Assembly: GCA_009777005.1 (NCBI GenBank)
Contig: WRMT01000024.1
Location: forward strand, 1 to 16,613
Reading direction: 5' to 3'
DNA: 16,613 nucleotides
From: Methanobrevibacter sp.
GTDB taxonomy: Archaea > Methanobacteriota > Methanobacteria > Methanobacteriales > Methanobacteriaceae
The notes beneath the pieces were generated by a model. That model was given only the letters and a program-made list of their open reading frames with translations. It had not been told where the DNA came from and did not search any database. The translations under genes and the position numbers were made by a program. This document shows positions 1-7,201 of this stretch, piece after piece (within the stretch, counting starts at the first letter, position 1; every line of letters starts with the position of its first letter).

Positions 1-1447
1 TTGTCCATTCTAGGTCATGTTTCATGTATGCAAATGGTCTTTCTGAGTTGGCTCGTTTTTTGTAGATTTCTTTATTTTCTTCTTTTTCCATTTTTTGTGC
101 CATTAAATCTTGATATTTATTGCTGTAATGAGTTATAATTCTGTAATTCGATTTAGGTGAGCATTTGTCTTTTGTTGGGCAGTTTTTACATTGGTTGGTG
201 TAGTAAACTTTTTTAATTTTGTTATTTTCTTTATAACTGTTTTTATGATGCAGTATGTGTTTTTCTGGACAGATGAATTGGTTTTTATTGGAGATATATT
301 TGAAATTGGCTTTGGCATATTCTCTGAATTTTCTATTTTTATTTTCACTAGCTTGTCTTTGATTAGGTATAAAAGCATCTATATTATTGTTATATAAGTA
401 TTCTATTGCTTCTTGTGTGTTATAAGCTGTATCTGCTACGAATTTTGAGTTTTCCATGTTTATTTCTGGATTTTGCTGTAAGTTTTCTATTTGTGGTATT
501 AGTTGATAGTGGTCTGTAGGGTCCTGTGTTATTTTTGATTGTAATATGAGTCCTGATTCGCAATCTACGATGTTTTGAATATTAAAAGATAATTCATTAT
601 AACCTTTTTTATTATGCATAAAACGAGAAGTAGGATCAGTTAAACTTATTATAATAGGTTTATTTTTTATTTTAGAATCTTTGGATCTTTTACGTTGTTT
701 TTTAACTACATCAATTTCATTGTATGCTTTTTTTATTTGTTTTGCTTCATTTGGTGTAAATGCAAAGTCTAATTTCAGGTCTTTAGGGTTGATTTTTTCA
801 ATATCCTTTTTTTCTTCTTTTGCTTTTTCTTGTGATGCTTCCACTAATTTTTTTATTTTCTTTTTAAGGGATAATTTAGGTGCAACTTCTTCTCCCACTT
901 CTTCTTCACCATATTTTTCATCATCTTCTTGATCTTGAATAATGGATTCATCAATAAGTTGTTGAGCCAATTCTAAAATTTCTTCAGTAACAGTATTTTT
1001 ATTAGATGCATTAGCTTTCATAATTGTTCCATCCAAAGCAATAACACCTAATTTAACTAAACCCTCATTTCTAGCATCTACAAGGACAATAGCCAACATT
1101 TCAGAAATTAAATCTTTATAATCATTTTTAAAATTAAGTATTGTCCTATAAGTCGGAGTATCAAAGCCACAAATCCACATATAAGGAGTATTAAGTTTTG
1201 TTTGTTTTTCAATATCTCTTGAAGACTTATAACCCTCAATCGTTGCTAATAAAAGTAATCTTAACAACATTCGTCGAGAATAAGCTTTTCCACCAGCAGT
1301 CCCAATAAATTTCTCATGAATATCATCAAAGTCATAACAATTCACCAACTTTGTCACATAATGACAAATATGATCAGAAGGAATCAAATCATTCAAATTC
1401 AAAGGAAGTAAAAAAGTCTGCCCAATTTTATCTTCTTGCAAAACCAA
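1..1447 (-). CDS. IS1182-like DDE transposase, C-terminus cut by window edge
   Basis: This is a transposase of the DDE superfamily that would cut and join the ends of its own insertion sequence. A single frame is open for 482 codons from 1447 to the window edge without a stop. I chose the TTG at 1447 because AAGGTGAT (1459-1452), a near-perfect methanogen ribosome binding site, lies just before it; a GTG at 1456 is an alternative. The N-terminus (about residues 5-105) resembles the DUF772 transposase domain, with the string SRRMLLRLLLLATIEGYKSS. Candidate catalytic residues are D139 (in ALDGT), D339 (in VADTAYN) and E469 (in NSERPFAYMK). A Lys/Glu-rich insertion lies near residues 170-215, and a Cys cluster (QCKNCPTKDKC) lies near residues 425-440, as in zinc-containing DDE_Tnp_1_6 proteins. 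A TATA-like box on the minus strand (1510-1499) lies about 55 bases upstream. Assignment to DDE transposase is firm; the IS1182 family is likely from the layout. Confidence 0.85.
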   Translation of the reverse strand, partial: MVLQEDKIGQTFLLPLNLNDLIPSDHICHYVTKLVNCYDFDDIHEKFIGTAGGKAYSRRMLLRLLLLATIEGYKSSRDIEKQTKLNTPYMWICGFDTPTYRTILNFKNDYKDLISEMLAIVLVDARNEGLVKLGVIALDGTIMKANASNKNTVTEEILELAQQLIDESIIQDQEDDEKYGEEEVGEEVAPKLSLKKKIKKLVEASQEKAKEEKKDIEKINPKDLKLDFAFTPNEAKQIKKAYNEIDVVKKQRKRSKDSKIKNKPIIISLTDPTSRFMHNKKGYNELSFNIQNIVDCESGLILQSKITQDPTDHYQLIPQIENLQQNPEINMENSKFVADTAYNTQEAIEYLYNNNIDAFIPNQRQASENKNRKFREYAKANFKYISNKNQFICPEKHILHHKNSYKENNKIKKVYYTNQCKNCPTKDKCSPKSNYRIITHYSNKYQDLMAQKMEKEENKEIYKKRANSERPFAYMKHDLEWT

Positions 1448-1498
1448 AAAAATCACCTTATAAAAATACCAATAACCAAATAATACATTTATAAGCCA

Positions 1499-1511
1499 CA
1501 ATATATAAAAA
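1499..1511 (-). promoter_or_regulatory. Probable TATA box of the transposase gene
   Basis: On the minus strand the sequence reads TTTTTATATATTG, a good archaeal TATA box. It sits roughly 55 bases before the proposed TTG start, leaving room for a start of transcription about 25 bases downstream and a short leader that carries the AAGGTGAT ribosome binding site. Confidence 0.45.
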
Positions 1512-1676
1512 TAACCAAAGTAATAAAAAAACTATAAAAATTATTATTTCTCAGTCTGTTAATTAATGGGGGATTGATTTTTTTATAAAGAAAAATAATT
1601 AGAGTTATATTGTTTATACTGCCTTTTTTATTTTTCTTATTATGCTAATTTCCATTATTATCTAAAGGTTATTTTA

Positions 1677-1980
1677 TGAATTATTTAATAATAATGTATT
1701 GTCCAAAATTCTGCTAATTAAAAAAAAATAGTAATAATACTAAATAATTGTGTGATACTTCAAAAATAGCTATCTGCACTCTATTTTAAAAATAAGAATC
1801 AAATAACAATTTTTTCAAAATTATTAAATTTTTCATATTCATTGAAAATTTATATATTAGCAGAATTTGGGACAGTATCATAATAAATCAGAATGTTTAA
1901 ATCTAAAAGATATACATGAAGAACTTAGAAATATATCATGAAAAATAGCTAAAAAAAATATTTGTTTATTATTTTACTGT
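1677..1980 (+). pseudogene. Broken 5' end of a J-domain-like gene, paralogue of 3923-4741
   Basis: The ribosome binding site and first codons, AAAGGTTATTTTATGAAT at 1664-1682, closely match those of the intact gene at 3923. Twenty-three bases after the ATG the frame is cut by a 175-bp insertion (1700-1874). If that insertion and one copy of the flanking GTAT are removed, the frame continues as MNYLIIMYHNKSECLNL, which aligns with MNNLIIHPEYSNLIDRL of the intact protein. The restored frame runs on for about ten more codons to an in-frame TGA near 1938. Nucleotide similarity to the intact gene continues past this stop through the TAGCTAAAAAA stretch (about 1945-1955) and fades by about 1980, so small deletions and loss of the rest of the gene followed or preceded the insertion. 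The broken gene cannot make a working product. Homology is inferred from side-by-side reading within this window. Confidence 0.7.
1700..1874. mobile_element. 175-bp MITE with 19-bp inverted ends and GTAT target duplication
   Basis: The left end reads TGTCCAAAATTCTGCTAAT from 1700. The right end, read inward on the minus strand from 1874, is TGTCCCAAATTCTGCTAAT. The two arms match at 18 of 19 positions. The four bases GTAT occur immediately outside both ends (1696-1699 and 1875-1878), as expected for a target-site duplication. The interior is AT-rich and holds no coding frame, so this is a non-autonomous miniature element that needs a transposase from elsewhere. The best proof of transposition is that deleting the element plus one GTAT restores the reading frame of the interrupted J-domain-like gene. 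I could not link it to the transposase at 1-1447: no matching end is visible near that gene. Confidence 0.8.
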
Positions 1981-2007
1981 ATATTACAGAAAGGATAAGT
2001 TTAAACC

Positions 2008-2074
2008 TTTATAAAAAACAAGGAAATGCTAATTGTGATAAAATTGGTTTTTCGTTTTGGAGTATTATATATAA
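2008..2074 (+). promoter_or_regulatory. Candidate promoters for the 2138 gene
   Basis: Two TATA-like boxes precede the gene at 2138: TTTATAAAA at 2008-2016 and the palindromic TTATATATAA at 2065-2074. The second is the better match to an archaeal TATA box and would place the transcription start near 2095-2100, giving a leader of about 40 bases. The first would give a leader of about 100 bases. Confidence 0.4.
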
Positions 2075-2137
2075 TGTTTGAAAATTTATTAAAATTTAAA
2101 AATAATCTTAATGGTTAGAGATAAAGGTAGATATTTT

Positions 2138-2911
2138 ATGAATAAAATAAAAGAAACATTTGAAAGTCATTTTCATGAATTTTTTGGTATTAAATTACCT
2201 GATGAAGCATTAAAAACTAAAAAAACAGGTGTATTGGAATGTAAGGGTTGGCATATACAAATATGCTTCGGAACAAACGACGGAAAAGAGTATATGGATT
2301 ATTATGCTCATAATAGTATGACCGATGATAGACATGTTAGAATATGGGAAGATGGAAGTATTGAAGAATTAGATGCTTATAATTTTTGGATGATACGCTC
2401 TGAAGGTCCAATAAAAGATGAAAAGTCCCAAAAAATTTGGTTTGATATAAATGATAAAGTATCTGATGATTTAGAGAAAAAGGGATTTGGAAGTAAAAAT
2501 GTTTATCAGTATCATATTGTAGATGATTTGGATAAAGAAGATAAGTGGATAAAAAGGAAAAAAAGGCATTCTGATAGTAAGAGACATTCTGATAGTAAGA
2601 GACATTCAGATAGTAAAAGGCACAGAAAAAGAAACAAAAAATCAACAAAAGAGAAATTGATATGTACTTTCAGTGATGATATCTGTATAAAACCAGAAAG
2701 ACATAAAAAATGTTCAAGTAGTGATTTAGATACTTTTGATGATTGTAGATATTTTAATATGCATGCTTCTTTCTTTTTTGTTGGAAGTTCAAGTGGTACA
2801 GGTGTAACTGAATTTGAAGATACATGCTATTCTAAAAAACATAATTTTAGGTATTGTTGTTTTGTTGGTGAACAAGCTAAATGCCCCTACTTTGAGGAAT
2901 TTAATTTATGA
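2138..2911 (+). CDS. Unrecognised protein with HSDSKR repeats and Cys-rich C-terminus
   Basis: I do not recognise this 257-residue protein. The ATG at 2138 is preferred to the one at 2111 because AAAGGTAGAT lies before it, while nothing precedes 2111. The N-terminal part (about 1-120) looks like a compact globular domain, with KGWHIQICFG, EYMDYYAHNSMTDDRHVRIW and EDGSIEELDAYNFW as the most protein-like strings. A Lys/Asp-rich linker follows, then three exact copies of HSDSKR (residues 144-161), encoded by three 18-bp tandem repeats, and a basic tail of Arg/Lys/His. The C-terminal part (174-257) carries eight cysteines at 176, 183, 192, 203, 230, 240, 241 and 249, suggesting metal binding or disulfides. 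No signal peptide or membrane segment is visible, so metal binding inside the cell is the simpler reading. It is 36 bases upstream of the next gene and probably co-transcribed with it. The highly charged linker could bind nucleic acid; this is inference. Confidence 0.75.
   Translation: MNKIKETFESHFHEFFGIKLPDEALKTKKTGVLECKGWHIQICFGTNDGKEYMDYYAHNSMTDDRHVRIWEDGSIEELDAYNFWMIRSEGPIKDEKSQKIWFDINDKVSDDLEKKGFGSKNVYQYHIVDDLDKEDKWIKRKKRHSDSKRHSDSKRHSDSKRHRKRNKKSTKEKLICTFSDDICIKPERHKKCSSSDLDTFDDCRYFNMHASFFFVGSSSGTGVTEFEDTCYSKKHNFRYCCFVGEQAKCPYFEEFNL
2567..2620 (+). repeat. Three 18-bp tandem repeats inside the 2138 gene
   Basis: The unit CATTCTGATAGTAAGAGA occurs at 2567-2584 and 2585-2602 without change, and a third copy at 2603-2620 differs at three positions. 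Each unit encodes HSDSKR. The length is a multiple of three, so copy-number change by slippage would lengthen or shorten the linker without shifting the frame. Confidence 0.9.
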
Positions 2912-2947
2912 TAGAATACAATTTATATTATTTCACATGGTGAGTAA

Positions 2948-3691
2948 ATGAGTAATCAAGGATATGAAACACTGGAAATGAAAGTTTATAATGATATTAA
3001 GGATATAAGCAAAGAAAAAATTGAAGAATATAAAAATTCTCCTCAATGGATTGAATTAGATGATTTATTTAAAAAAATTACTAGTGAAAATATAAGTCCT
3101 AAATCAGCATTAATTGAAATATTATCTTATGGGGAAATTGTAAGAGTTAAATTTGATCATGTTTTTAATAATATTCAAGAAGGAATGGTTTTAACAAGTG
3201 AATTTATTTATCTTCCTCTTTTTATGGATATGCCTCATGATTTGGCTGTAGCTGTTATAAAGGGTTGGGGGTCAGATGATGAAGAGATAAATAGAAAATC
3301 TAGTGAAATAATTTTAGATTATCAAAGAGATCGCAAAATTGAAGATTTAATTGAAATTCTTAAAAATGCTAGATTGGATAATAACCATGAAGTAGCTAAT
3401 GGTGCAATGGGGGAGCTATATAGAATTGGTGAATATGTTCTTCCTAGACTTCGATTAGTTAGGTTTGATAATGGAACTCCACAAAATCTTTTGGATGATA
3501 CAACTACAATTATTTTTTATATTCTTATTGGTGAAGAGAAAACTAATGACTTAATGAGTAGGTGTGCTGATGAAAATGAGGATATTTGGATTCCTGCACA
3601 AGAAGAAGTGAGAAATATTATAGATAAAATTGATTTAATGCCTTATTTTATTAGACATCCTGAAAAATTGGAGAAAATGAAAGAACCATAA
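2948..3691 (+). CDS. Unrecognised acidic, mostly helical 247-residue protein
   Basis: I do not recognise a family. The ATG at 2948 follows the ribosome binding site GGTGAG (2939-2944), only 36 bases after the stop of the upstream gene, so the two are probably one operon. The protein is rich in charged residues and predicted helices. The middle part (about 95-240) alternates helical stretches in a pattern that recalls HEAT/ARM-type repeats, for example around DLAVAVIKGWGSDDEEI, EDLIEILKNARLDNNHEVAN and TNDLMSRCADENEDIWIPAQ, but the repeats are not clear enough to claim. No membrane segment, signal peptide or catalytic motif stands out. A HEAT-like scaffold or a protein inhibitor (immunity-type) partner of the Cys-rich protein would fit its size and position; both are inference. 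Confidence 0.75.
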   Translation: MSNQGYETLEMKVYNDIKDISKEKIEEYKNSPQWIELDDLFKKITSENISPKSALIEILSYGEIVRVKFDHVFNNIQEGMVLTSEFIYLPLFMDMPHDLAVAVIKGWGSDDEEINRKSSEIILDYQRDRKIEDLIEILKNARLDNNHEVANGAMGELYRIGEYVLPRLRLVRFDNGTPQNLLDDTTTIIFYILIGEEKTNDLMSRCADENEDIWIPAQEEVRNIIDKIDLMPYFIRHPEKLEKMKEP

Positions 3692-3772
3692 ATTATTATA
3701 GAAAAGTATGGAGTTTAAGGCACTGTAAAATTTAACGTGATTAACTTTTTTGAAAATTCACAACAAAATTTG

Positions 3773-3797
3773 GTTGAGATAAATTCAACGATTTTTT
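3773..3797 (+). terminator. Weak hairpin with T-tract after the 2138-3691 pair
   Basis: GTTGA (3773-3777) and TCAAC (3785-3789) can pair around a seven-base loop and are followed by ATTTTTT (3791-3797). The stem is short, but the position between two same-strand genes and the T-tract suit an archaeal terminator. Confidence 0.35.
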
Positions 3798-3867
3798 CAC
3801 AGAAGCATATAATTTGAATTTTATAACTATTTTATTAATTTTTTAATTTTATTTAAAAATTTCATGA

Positions 3868-3917
3868 TTATATTTATTTAATTTTTAATATAACATAATA
3901 TTACTATTTTAAAGGTT
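3868..3917 (+). promoter_or_regulatory. Candidate TATA box and ribosome binding site of the J-domain gene
   Basis: TTATATTTA (3868-3876) and the weaker TTTAATATAAC (3885-3893) are the only TATA-like strings in the 231-base gap. AAAGGTTATT (3911-3920) is the ribosome binding site; the same box and spacing recur at the broken paralogue at 1664, which supports the ATG at 3923 as the true start. Confidence 0.4.
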
Positions 3918-3922
3918 ATTTC

Positions 3923-4741
3923 ATGAACAATTTAATAATACATCCAGAATATTCAAATCTTATAGATAGACTTGAAGAGCTTAAAATTATTATCACTGAA
4001 AAAATAGCTAAAAAAGATTATTTAATATTTCATGAATGTAAAAATATTGAAACAGCTTATATGCTAAAAATAGGTCATTTGGACTTTAAAATATTTGAAA
4101 CAAAGCTTAATATCCGTAAAATCAAAAGAGAAATAGCTATTATTCAAAAGCATATTAATCTACAAAAAGAAATTGATTTAAATTTTATTAAAAATCAGAT
4201 AGAAATAGAATTTGAAGAATATATCTTAAAATTAGAAGAAAAAGCAGCTAAAATTAACATGGCAATAAACAGAGCTATGAATAAAACACTTTCTAAGGAA
4301 GAATCACTAGAAATTAAGAAAATATACAAAGAATTAATCTTAAAATTACACCCAGACTTAAATGAAGAACTTAGTAAAAATGAAGAAGATTTGTTTTTTA
4401 AGGTGATGGAGTCTTATGAAGCTGGGGATTTAGAAAGATTAAAAGTTTTAAAAGTTTTAGCTTCAGATATTTCTAACAATGAAGATGAACCTGTTGAGGG
4501 AAATATACTGGATAAATTAAAAGAAAATATTAATCTATTAGAAATTCGCTTAGAATTAATTGATAAAGAAATTGATGAAGTTAAAGATTCTTATCCTTAT
4601 AATAAGAAATTTTTACTTGATGATGAAGAAAAATTAGAAGAAAATAAAGAAATTCTTCAGAATGAATTAAATAATTTCATTGAAACTTTAGCTATGTATA
4701 AAAAAAAGTTAGATTATCTCTTGAATTCTATAAATAACTAA
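3923..4741 (+). CDS. J-domain-like coiled-coil protein
   Basis: This 272-residue protein carries a J-domain-like segment at about residues 122-180, with KIYKELILKLHPDLNEE; the HPD tripeptide that stimulates Hsp70 ATPase is at 143-145. After it comes FFKVMESYEAGDLERLKVL, the usual helix that packs against the HPD loop. Long charged helices on both sides (about 10-115 and 195-268) are probable coiled coils. It lacks the Gly/Phe region and zinc fingers of DnaJ, so it is a J-like specialised protein rather than the general co-chaperone. Eighteen to thirty bases downstream lies a HIRAN gene on the same strand, so the two are probably co-transcribed. A damaged second copy of its 5' end lies at 1677-1980. 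Partner and role are unknown; recruitment of Hsp70, or a purely structural use of the J fold, are both possible. Confidence 0.75.
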   Translation: MNNLIIHPEYSNLIDRLEELKIIITEKIAKKDYLIFHECKNIETAYMLKIGHLDFKIFETKLNIRKIKREIAIIQKHINLQKEIDLNFIKNQIEIEFEEYILKLEEKAAKINMAINRAMNKTLSKEESLEIKKIYKELILKLHPDLNEELSKNEEDLFFKVMESYEAGDLERLKVLKVLASDISNNEDEPVEGNILDKLKENINLLEIRLELIDKEIDEVKDSYPYNKKFLLDDEEKLEENKEILQNELNNFIETLAMYKKKLDYLLNSINN

Positions 4742-4770
4742 TTCATTTGTAAATAATTGTGTTGATTATT

Positions 4771-5154
4771 ATGGGAAACCTTGAAAAAGTAAATTCAACT
4801 GATATTGTCAGAGCTATACATAACTCTGACTTGACAGATCCTTTATTTGAAAAAATTTTTCTCATAGAATCTACTATAGCTGGGACACATTATGTGGAAA
4901 ATATTAAAAAAATAGAACCTAATCTTAAAGTTGGCGATAGATTGGATTTTTATCGTGAACCAAATAATTCTCATGATGAAAAAGCTATCTTAGTTAAACA
5001 TAGAGGAGATAAGATAGGATATGTTCCAAGGGTTGATAATGAGATATTAGCTAATTTAATGGATGCAGGAAAATTGTTATATGGGGAGTTAAGCTATAAA
5101 AATTATGAAGGTGACTGGCTTAGAATAGATTTTGATATTTACTTAGAGGATTGA
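4771..5154 (+). CDS. HIRAN-domain protein
   Basis: This is a stand-alone HIRAN-domain protein of 127 residues. HIRAN domains are small beta-barrels found in HLTF/Rad5-type remodellers and as single proteins in prokaryotes; that of HLTF binds the 3' end of single-stranded DNA. The domain spans about residues 30-105. Recognisable strings are FLIESTIAGTHYVENI (30-45), the core YREPNNSHDEKAILV (61-75, compare the usual REPxNxxDxxAI) and IGYVPR (82-87). The rest is a 25-residue acidic leader helix and a short C-terminal strand region. I placed the start at the ATG at 4771; a GTG at 4759 and TTG at 4762 are in frame upstream, and neither option has a strong ribosome binding site. The gene follows the J-domain gene closely and probably shares its transcript. 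Confidence 0.85.
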   Translation: MGNLEKVNSTDIVRAIHNSDLTDPLFEKIFLIESTIAGTHYVENIKKIEPNLKVGDRLDFYREPNNSHDEKAILVKHRGDKIGYVPRVDNEILANLMDAGKLLYGELSYKNYEGDWLRIDFDIYLED

Positions 5155-5214
5155 GTATTGTTAGCTAAATTGAAAAAATAATATTACTTTTCATAGCTCT
5201 TGGAATAATGTAAC

Positions 5215-5238
5215 TTATTTAAAGAATATTTTAAATAA
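5215..5238. terminator. Inverted repeat between convergent genes
   Basis: TTATTTAAA (5215-5223) and TTTAAATAA (5230-5238) are perfect 9-base arms around a six-base spacer. They lie between the ends of convergent genes (HIRAN at 5154 and the small minus-strand gene ending at 5334). A bidirectional terminator is the simplest role, though the arms are entirely A/T. Confidence 0.35.
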
Positions 5239-5333
5239 ATAAATTTTGTAAAAGTACAATTGAAAATTTTAAAAAAAAAGTTTTTTGAAGTTCTCAAAAT
5301 TTAAGTTTATTAATAAAATATAATATTTAAAAA

Positions 5334-5591
5334 TTAAATATATTCTATAATATTTTCATTTAAAAATTTATCAATATTAATTCTTAACAACTGTTCAGGG
5401 GGTTCTTCAGTGATTCCATGTTCATGATAGTATTGAACTGCACCAATAAATTTTTTAAATTCTTCAATGTCATCAGATATTAATATTTCTGTGTATTTTT
5501 TTCTATTATCTATTGTACGGCATTCATATCCTGCCAGTACACTAATATCCTCTCCATCATAAATTAGTTCTTCGCCCATAGAACATATCAC
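5334..5591 (-). CDS. Small acidic protein of unknown function, possible immunity partner
   Basis: The 85-residue product is acidic, with strings LIYDGEDISVLAGYECRTID, EILISDDIEEFKKFIGAVQY and a Glu/Pro turn HGITEEPPEQLL. I do not recognise it. The start is set at GTG 5591 because the strong ribosome binding site GGAGGTG lies just before it (about 5605-5598); the ATG at 5606 is part of that site and the ATG at 5579 is too far. The gene begins inside the last codons of the broken JAMM gene, which reads on to about 5557, so the two once formed a tightly coupled pair. This arrangement, together with its small acidic nature, suits an immunity or antitoxin protein kept after its partner decayed. 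That role is inference. No frameshift is visible, so it may still be expressed. Confidence 0.6.
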   Translation of the reverse strand: MICSMGEELIYDGEDISVLAGYECRTIDNRKKYTEILISDDIEEFKKFIGAVQYYHEHGITEEPPEQLLRINIDKFLNENIIEYI

Positions 5592-6452
5592 AATTAACAC
5601 CTCCATTAGAATTAACTAATATATATTTATTGGTATTCTTATTATATAGCTTTAACTCCATATTTTTAGGTAATGCTTTTTTCATATCATATAATAAGGT
5701 TCCATGTTATCGTAATTCTGATAATATTTAGCTATTGCTTTTTTAAACTCAAATGATTTTTGATTAATATTTTCATATTCAGGATTTGCTTTTAATAAAG
5801 TTGTTTTTCATATTTTTTTCTATACTTTGGAATTTATTTTGTAATTTAATAGCTTCATTTTTTAATAAATCATTATTTTCAATTTTAAATCTATTATTAT
5901 TAATTAATAAACCATTATATTTGCCTTCAGTAGTAGCAACAATATTTTTAACTTTTAAAGTCATTGATTTGTAGACATCTCTATGAGAAGGTAACGGTAC
6001 TTTATTAGTATGATTATGAATTATAGTCATTAAACCATTTGTTTTTCCTAAATTTTCTATATTTTTTGGTAAATATACTGTGTTACTTAAATTTGAAGTA
6101 AAATTATTTAAAACAATTTGACCATTATTCGCTATCATGGTTACATATTCAACAGACTTATTACCATATTTTTTTTCAAACAAATATGTAACTTTATTAA
6201 GTTTTCTATCTTCAAACATTTGAGATAAAGAGCTATTAAAAATTTCATTATTTATATTAGCTATGTTATTGGCAGTTATACATCTATAATCAGGAGCTAA
6301 ATAAGTTAAATAATTATCATCGACCAAATATTTTCAAGTTTATAACTTTGTGAGGAACTAATACAAGAAATCGGATCAAAAACCATTTTGCAACTTCTTA
6401 CACCTATATTAAGTAAATAATTAAGATTATTAGCTAAGTAACTATCTTTCAT
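5557..6452 (-). pseudogene. Frameshifted JAMM/MPN-domain metalloprotease-like gene
   Basis: The start is the ATG at 6452, five bases after the strong site GGGAGG. The first segment (MKDSYLANNLNYLL onward) shifts frame near 6335 into a second segment starting YLVDDNYLTYLAP. This segment contains IHNHTNKVPLPSHRDV, which fits the JAMM zinc motif HxHx(7)SxxD exactly (histidines at about 6018 and 6012, aspartate at about 5979 in minus-strand order). A glutamate in SVEYVTMIANNGQ, about 44 residues upstream, matches the usual catalytic position as in RadC-like JAB proteins. A second shift near the A-run at 5805-5817 continues as KTTLLKANPEYENIN, and a third near 5685 continues as KKALPKNMELKLYNKN, ending at TGA near 5557. 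Intact relatives would be about 300 residues. JAMM proteins cut isopeptide or peptide bonds next to ubiquitin-like or other proteins, and also occur as toxin or phage processing domains. The frameshifts are inferred from frame continuity alone. Confidence 0.65.
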
Positions 6453-6502
6453 GGTTCCCTCCCAGTTATTCATAATTTTTTCAAACTTTATACAATTTTT
6501 AG

Positions 6503-6518
6503 TAATTGATATCAATTA
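6503..6518. promoter_or_regulatory. 16-bp perfect palindrome upstream of the JAMM gene
   Basis: TAATTGATATCAATTA is a perfect palindrome about 50 bases before the ATG at 6452. A TATA-like string, TTGTATAAAG on the minus strand (about 6495-6486), lies between it and the gene, so the palindrome sits at the upstream edge of the promoter, where a dimeric regulator could bind. A related 12-bp palindrome, ATCAATATTGAT, lies at 6616-6627 and uses the same half-sites. Confidence 0.4.
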
Positions 6519-6732
6519 TTTTATTAAAAATCATAAAAATCCAATATCATTAATTTATAAATCAAGTGAAAAATAGTATTAACAAAGTAGCTAATAAATA
6601 TTACTTTTTTTAAGAATCAATATTGATATTGAATGAAAAAATAGCTAAATAACAATAAAATATTGAAAAAGATTAAAAATTAAAAAAATTATAATATTAT
6701 TTAGAAATAGTAAAAATATTGTTTCTTTAGGG

Positions 6733-7069
6733 TGTTGAAAGTGATGTAACATCTAAAAGGGAAAATATTGTTAAAAACGATTAATATTTAAAAACTTTTT
6801 AAACAAAGAAGAAATATCTAAATTAAAATAATAATGTATTAATGTTTCTAGATTATGCTGAAAACCAAGCGACTGGAAATAGAGTAATGTAAATGGATGA
6901 TTGGTCTTATTAATTGATAAATTTTTAAAATTCTATGAATATGGCATTTTAAGGAATAAAGGAATAGTTTCAAGAAAACAGGCAGTTAAAATAACTAAAG
7001 AAGAATATAAAAATTTTAGAGAAATTCATGATAAAGATTAATATATGATTTCACCAGATTTTTAGGATA
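6733..7069 (+). pseudogene. Decayed RhuM-family gene, C-terminal part
   Basis: Pieces in different frames read, in order, KNFLNKEEISKLK (about 6796-6833), MFLDYAENQATGNRVM (6842-6889, then TAA), MDDW, and FYEYGILRNKGIVSRKQAVK to FREIHDKD (about 6932-7040, then TAA), followed by YMISPDF and TAG. This order and wording match the C-terminal part of RhuM-family proteins (MFLDYAE, DAFL.FNEY, a Gly-x-Val-Ser, EEY..FR..QDK, DFD), which are common in mobile islands and often sit with restriction or toxin-antitoxin genes. At least two nonsense codons and several frameshifts break it, and no N-terminal part or start is visible, so it is clearly dead. The family match is from memory of the pattern and is quite convincing in the last 40 codons. 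Confidence 0.7.
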
Positions 7070-7201
7070 ATAATAGATTTTTAGTAATATAAATAAAATT
7101 TTTATAATAGATTATTATTAAATATATAAATAGTCATAAAATTTTCATATTTTAATAAGTATAAAATAAATTATATAATTATACTAAAGGAGGTGGGAAT
7201 T

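Noticed and set aside
191..932. Plus-strand frames at 191-397 and 681-932 rich in Phe, Ile and Ser.
   Set aside because: They lie opposite the minus-strand transposase, which is continuous and has recognisable motifs; they are its shadows.
1..1874. The possibility that the inverted end at 1874 is the right end of the transposase-carrying IS.
   Set aside because: A matching end in opposite orientation at 1700, the GTAT on both sides, and the restored gene frame show that 1700-1874 is a separate short element. The true end of the IS is not identifiable here.
2567..2620. The three tandem repeats as a mini CRISPR array.
   Set aside because: The units are adjacent without spacers and encode HSDSKR in frame within a gene.
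2337..2648. Minus-strand frame of 103 codons.
   Set aside because: It is antisense to the Cys-rich protein gene, lacks a ribosome binding site, and its Tyr/Phe richness is explained by the opposite-strand codons.
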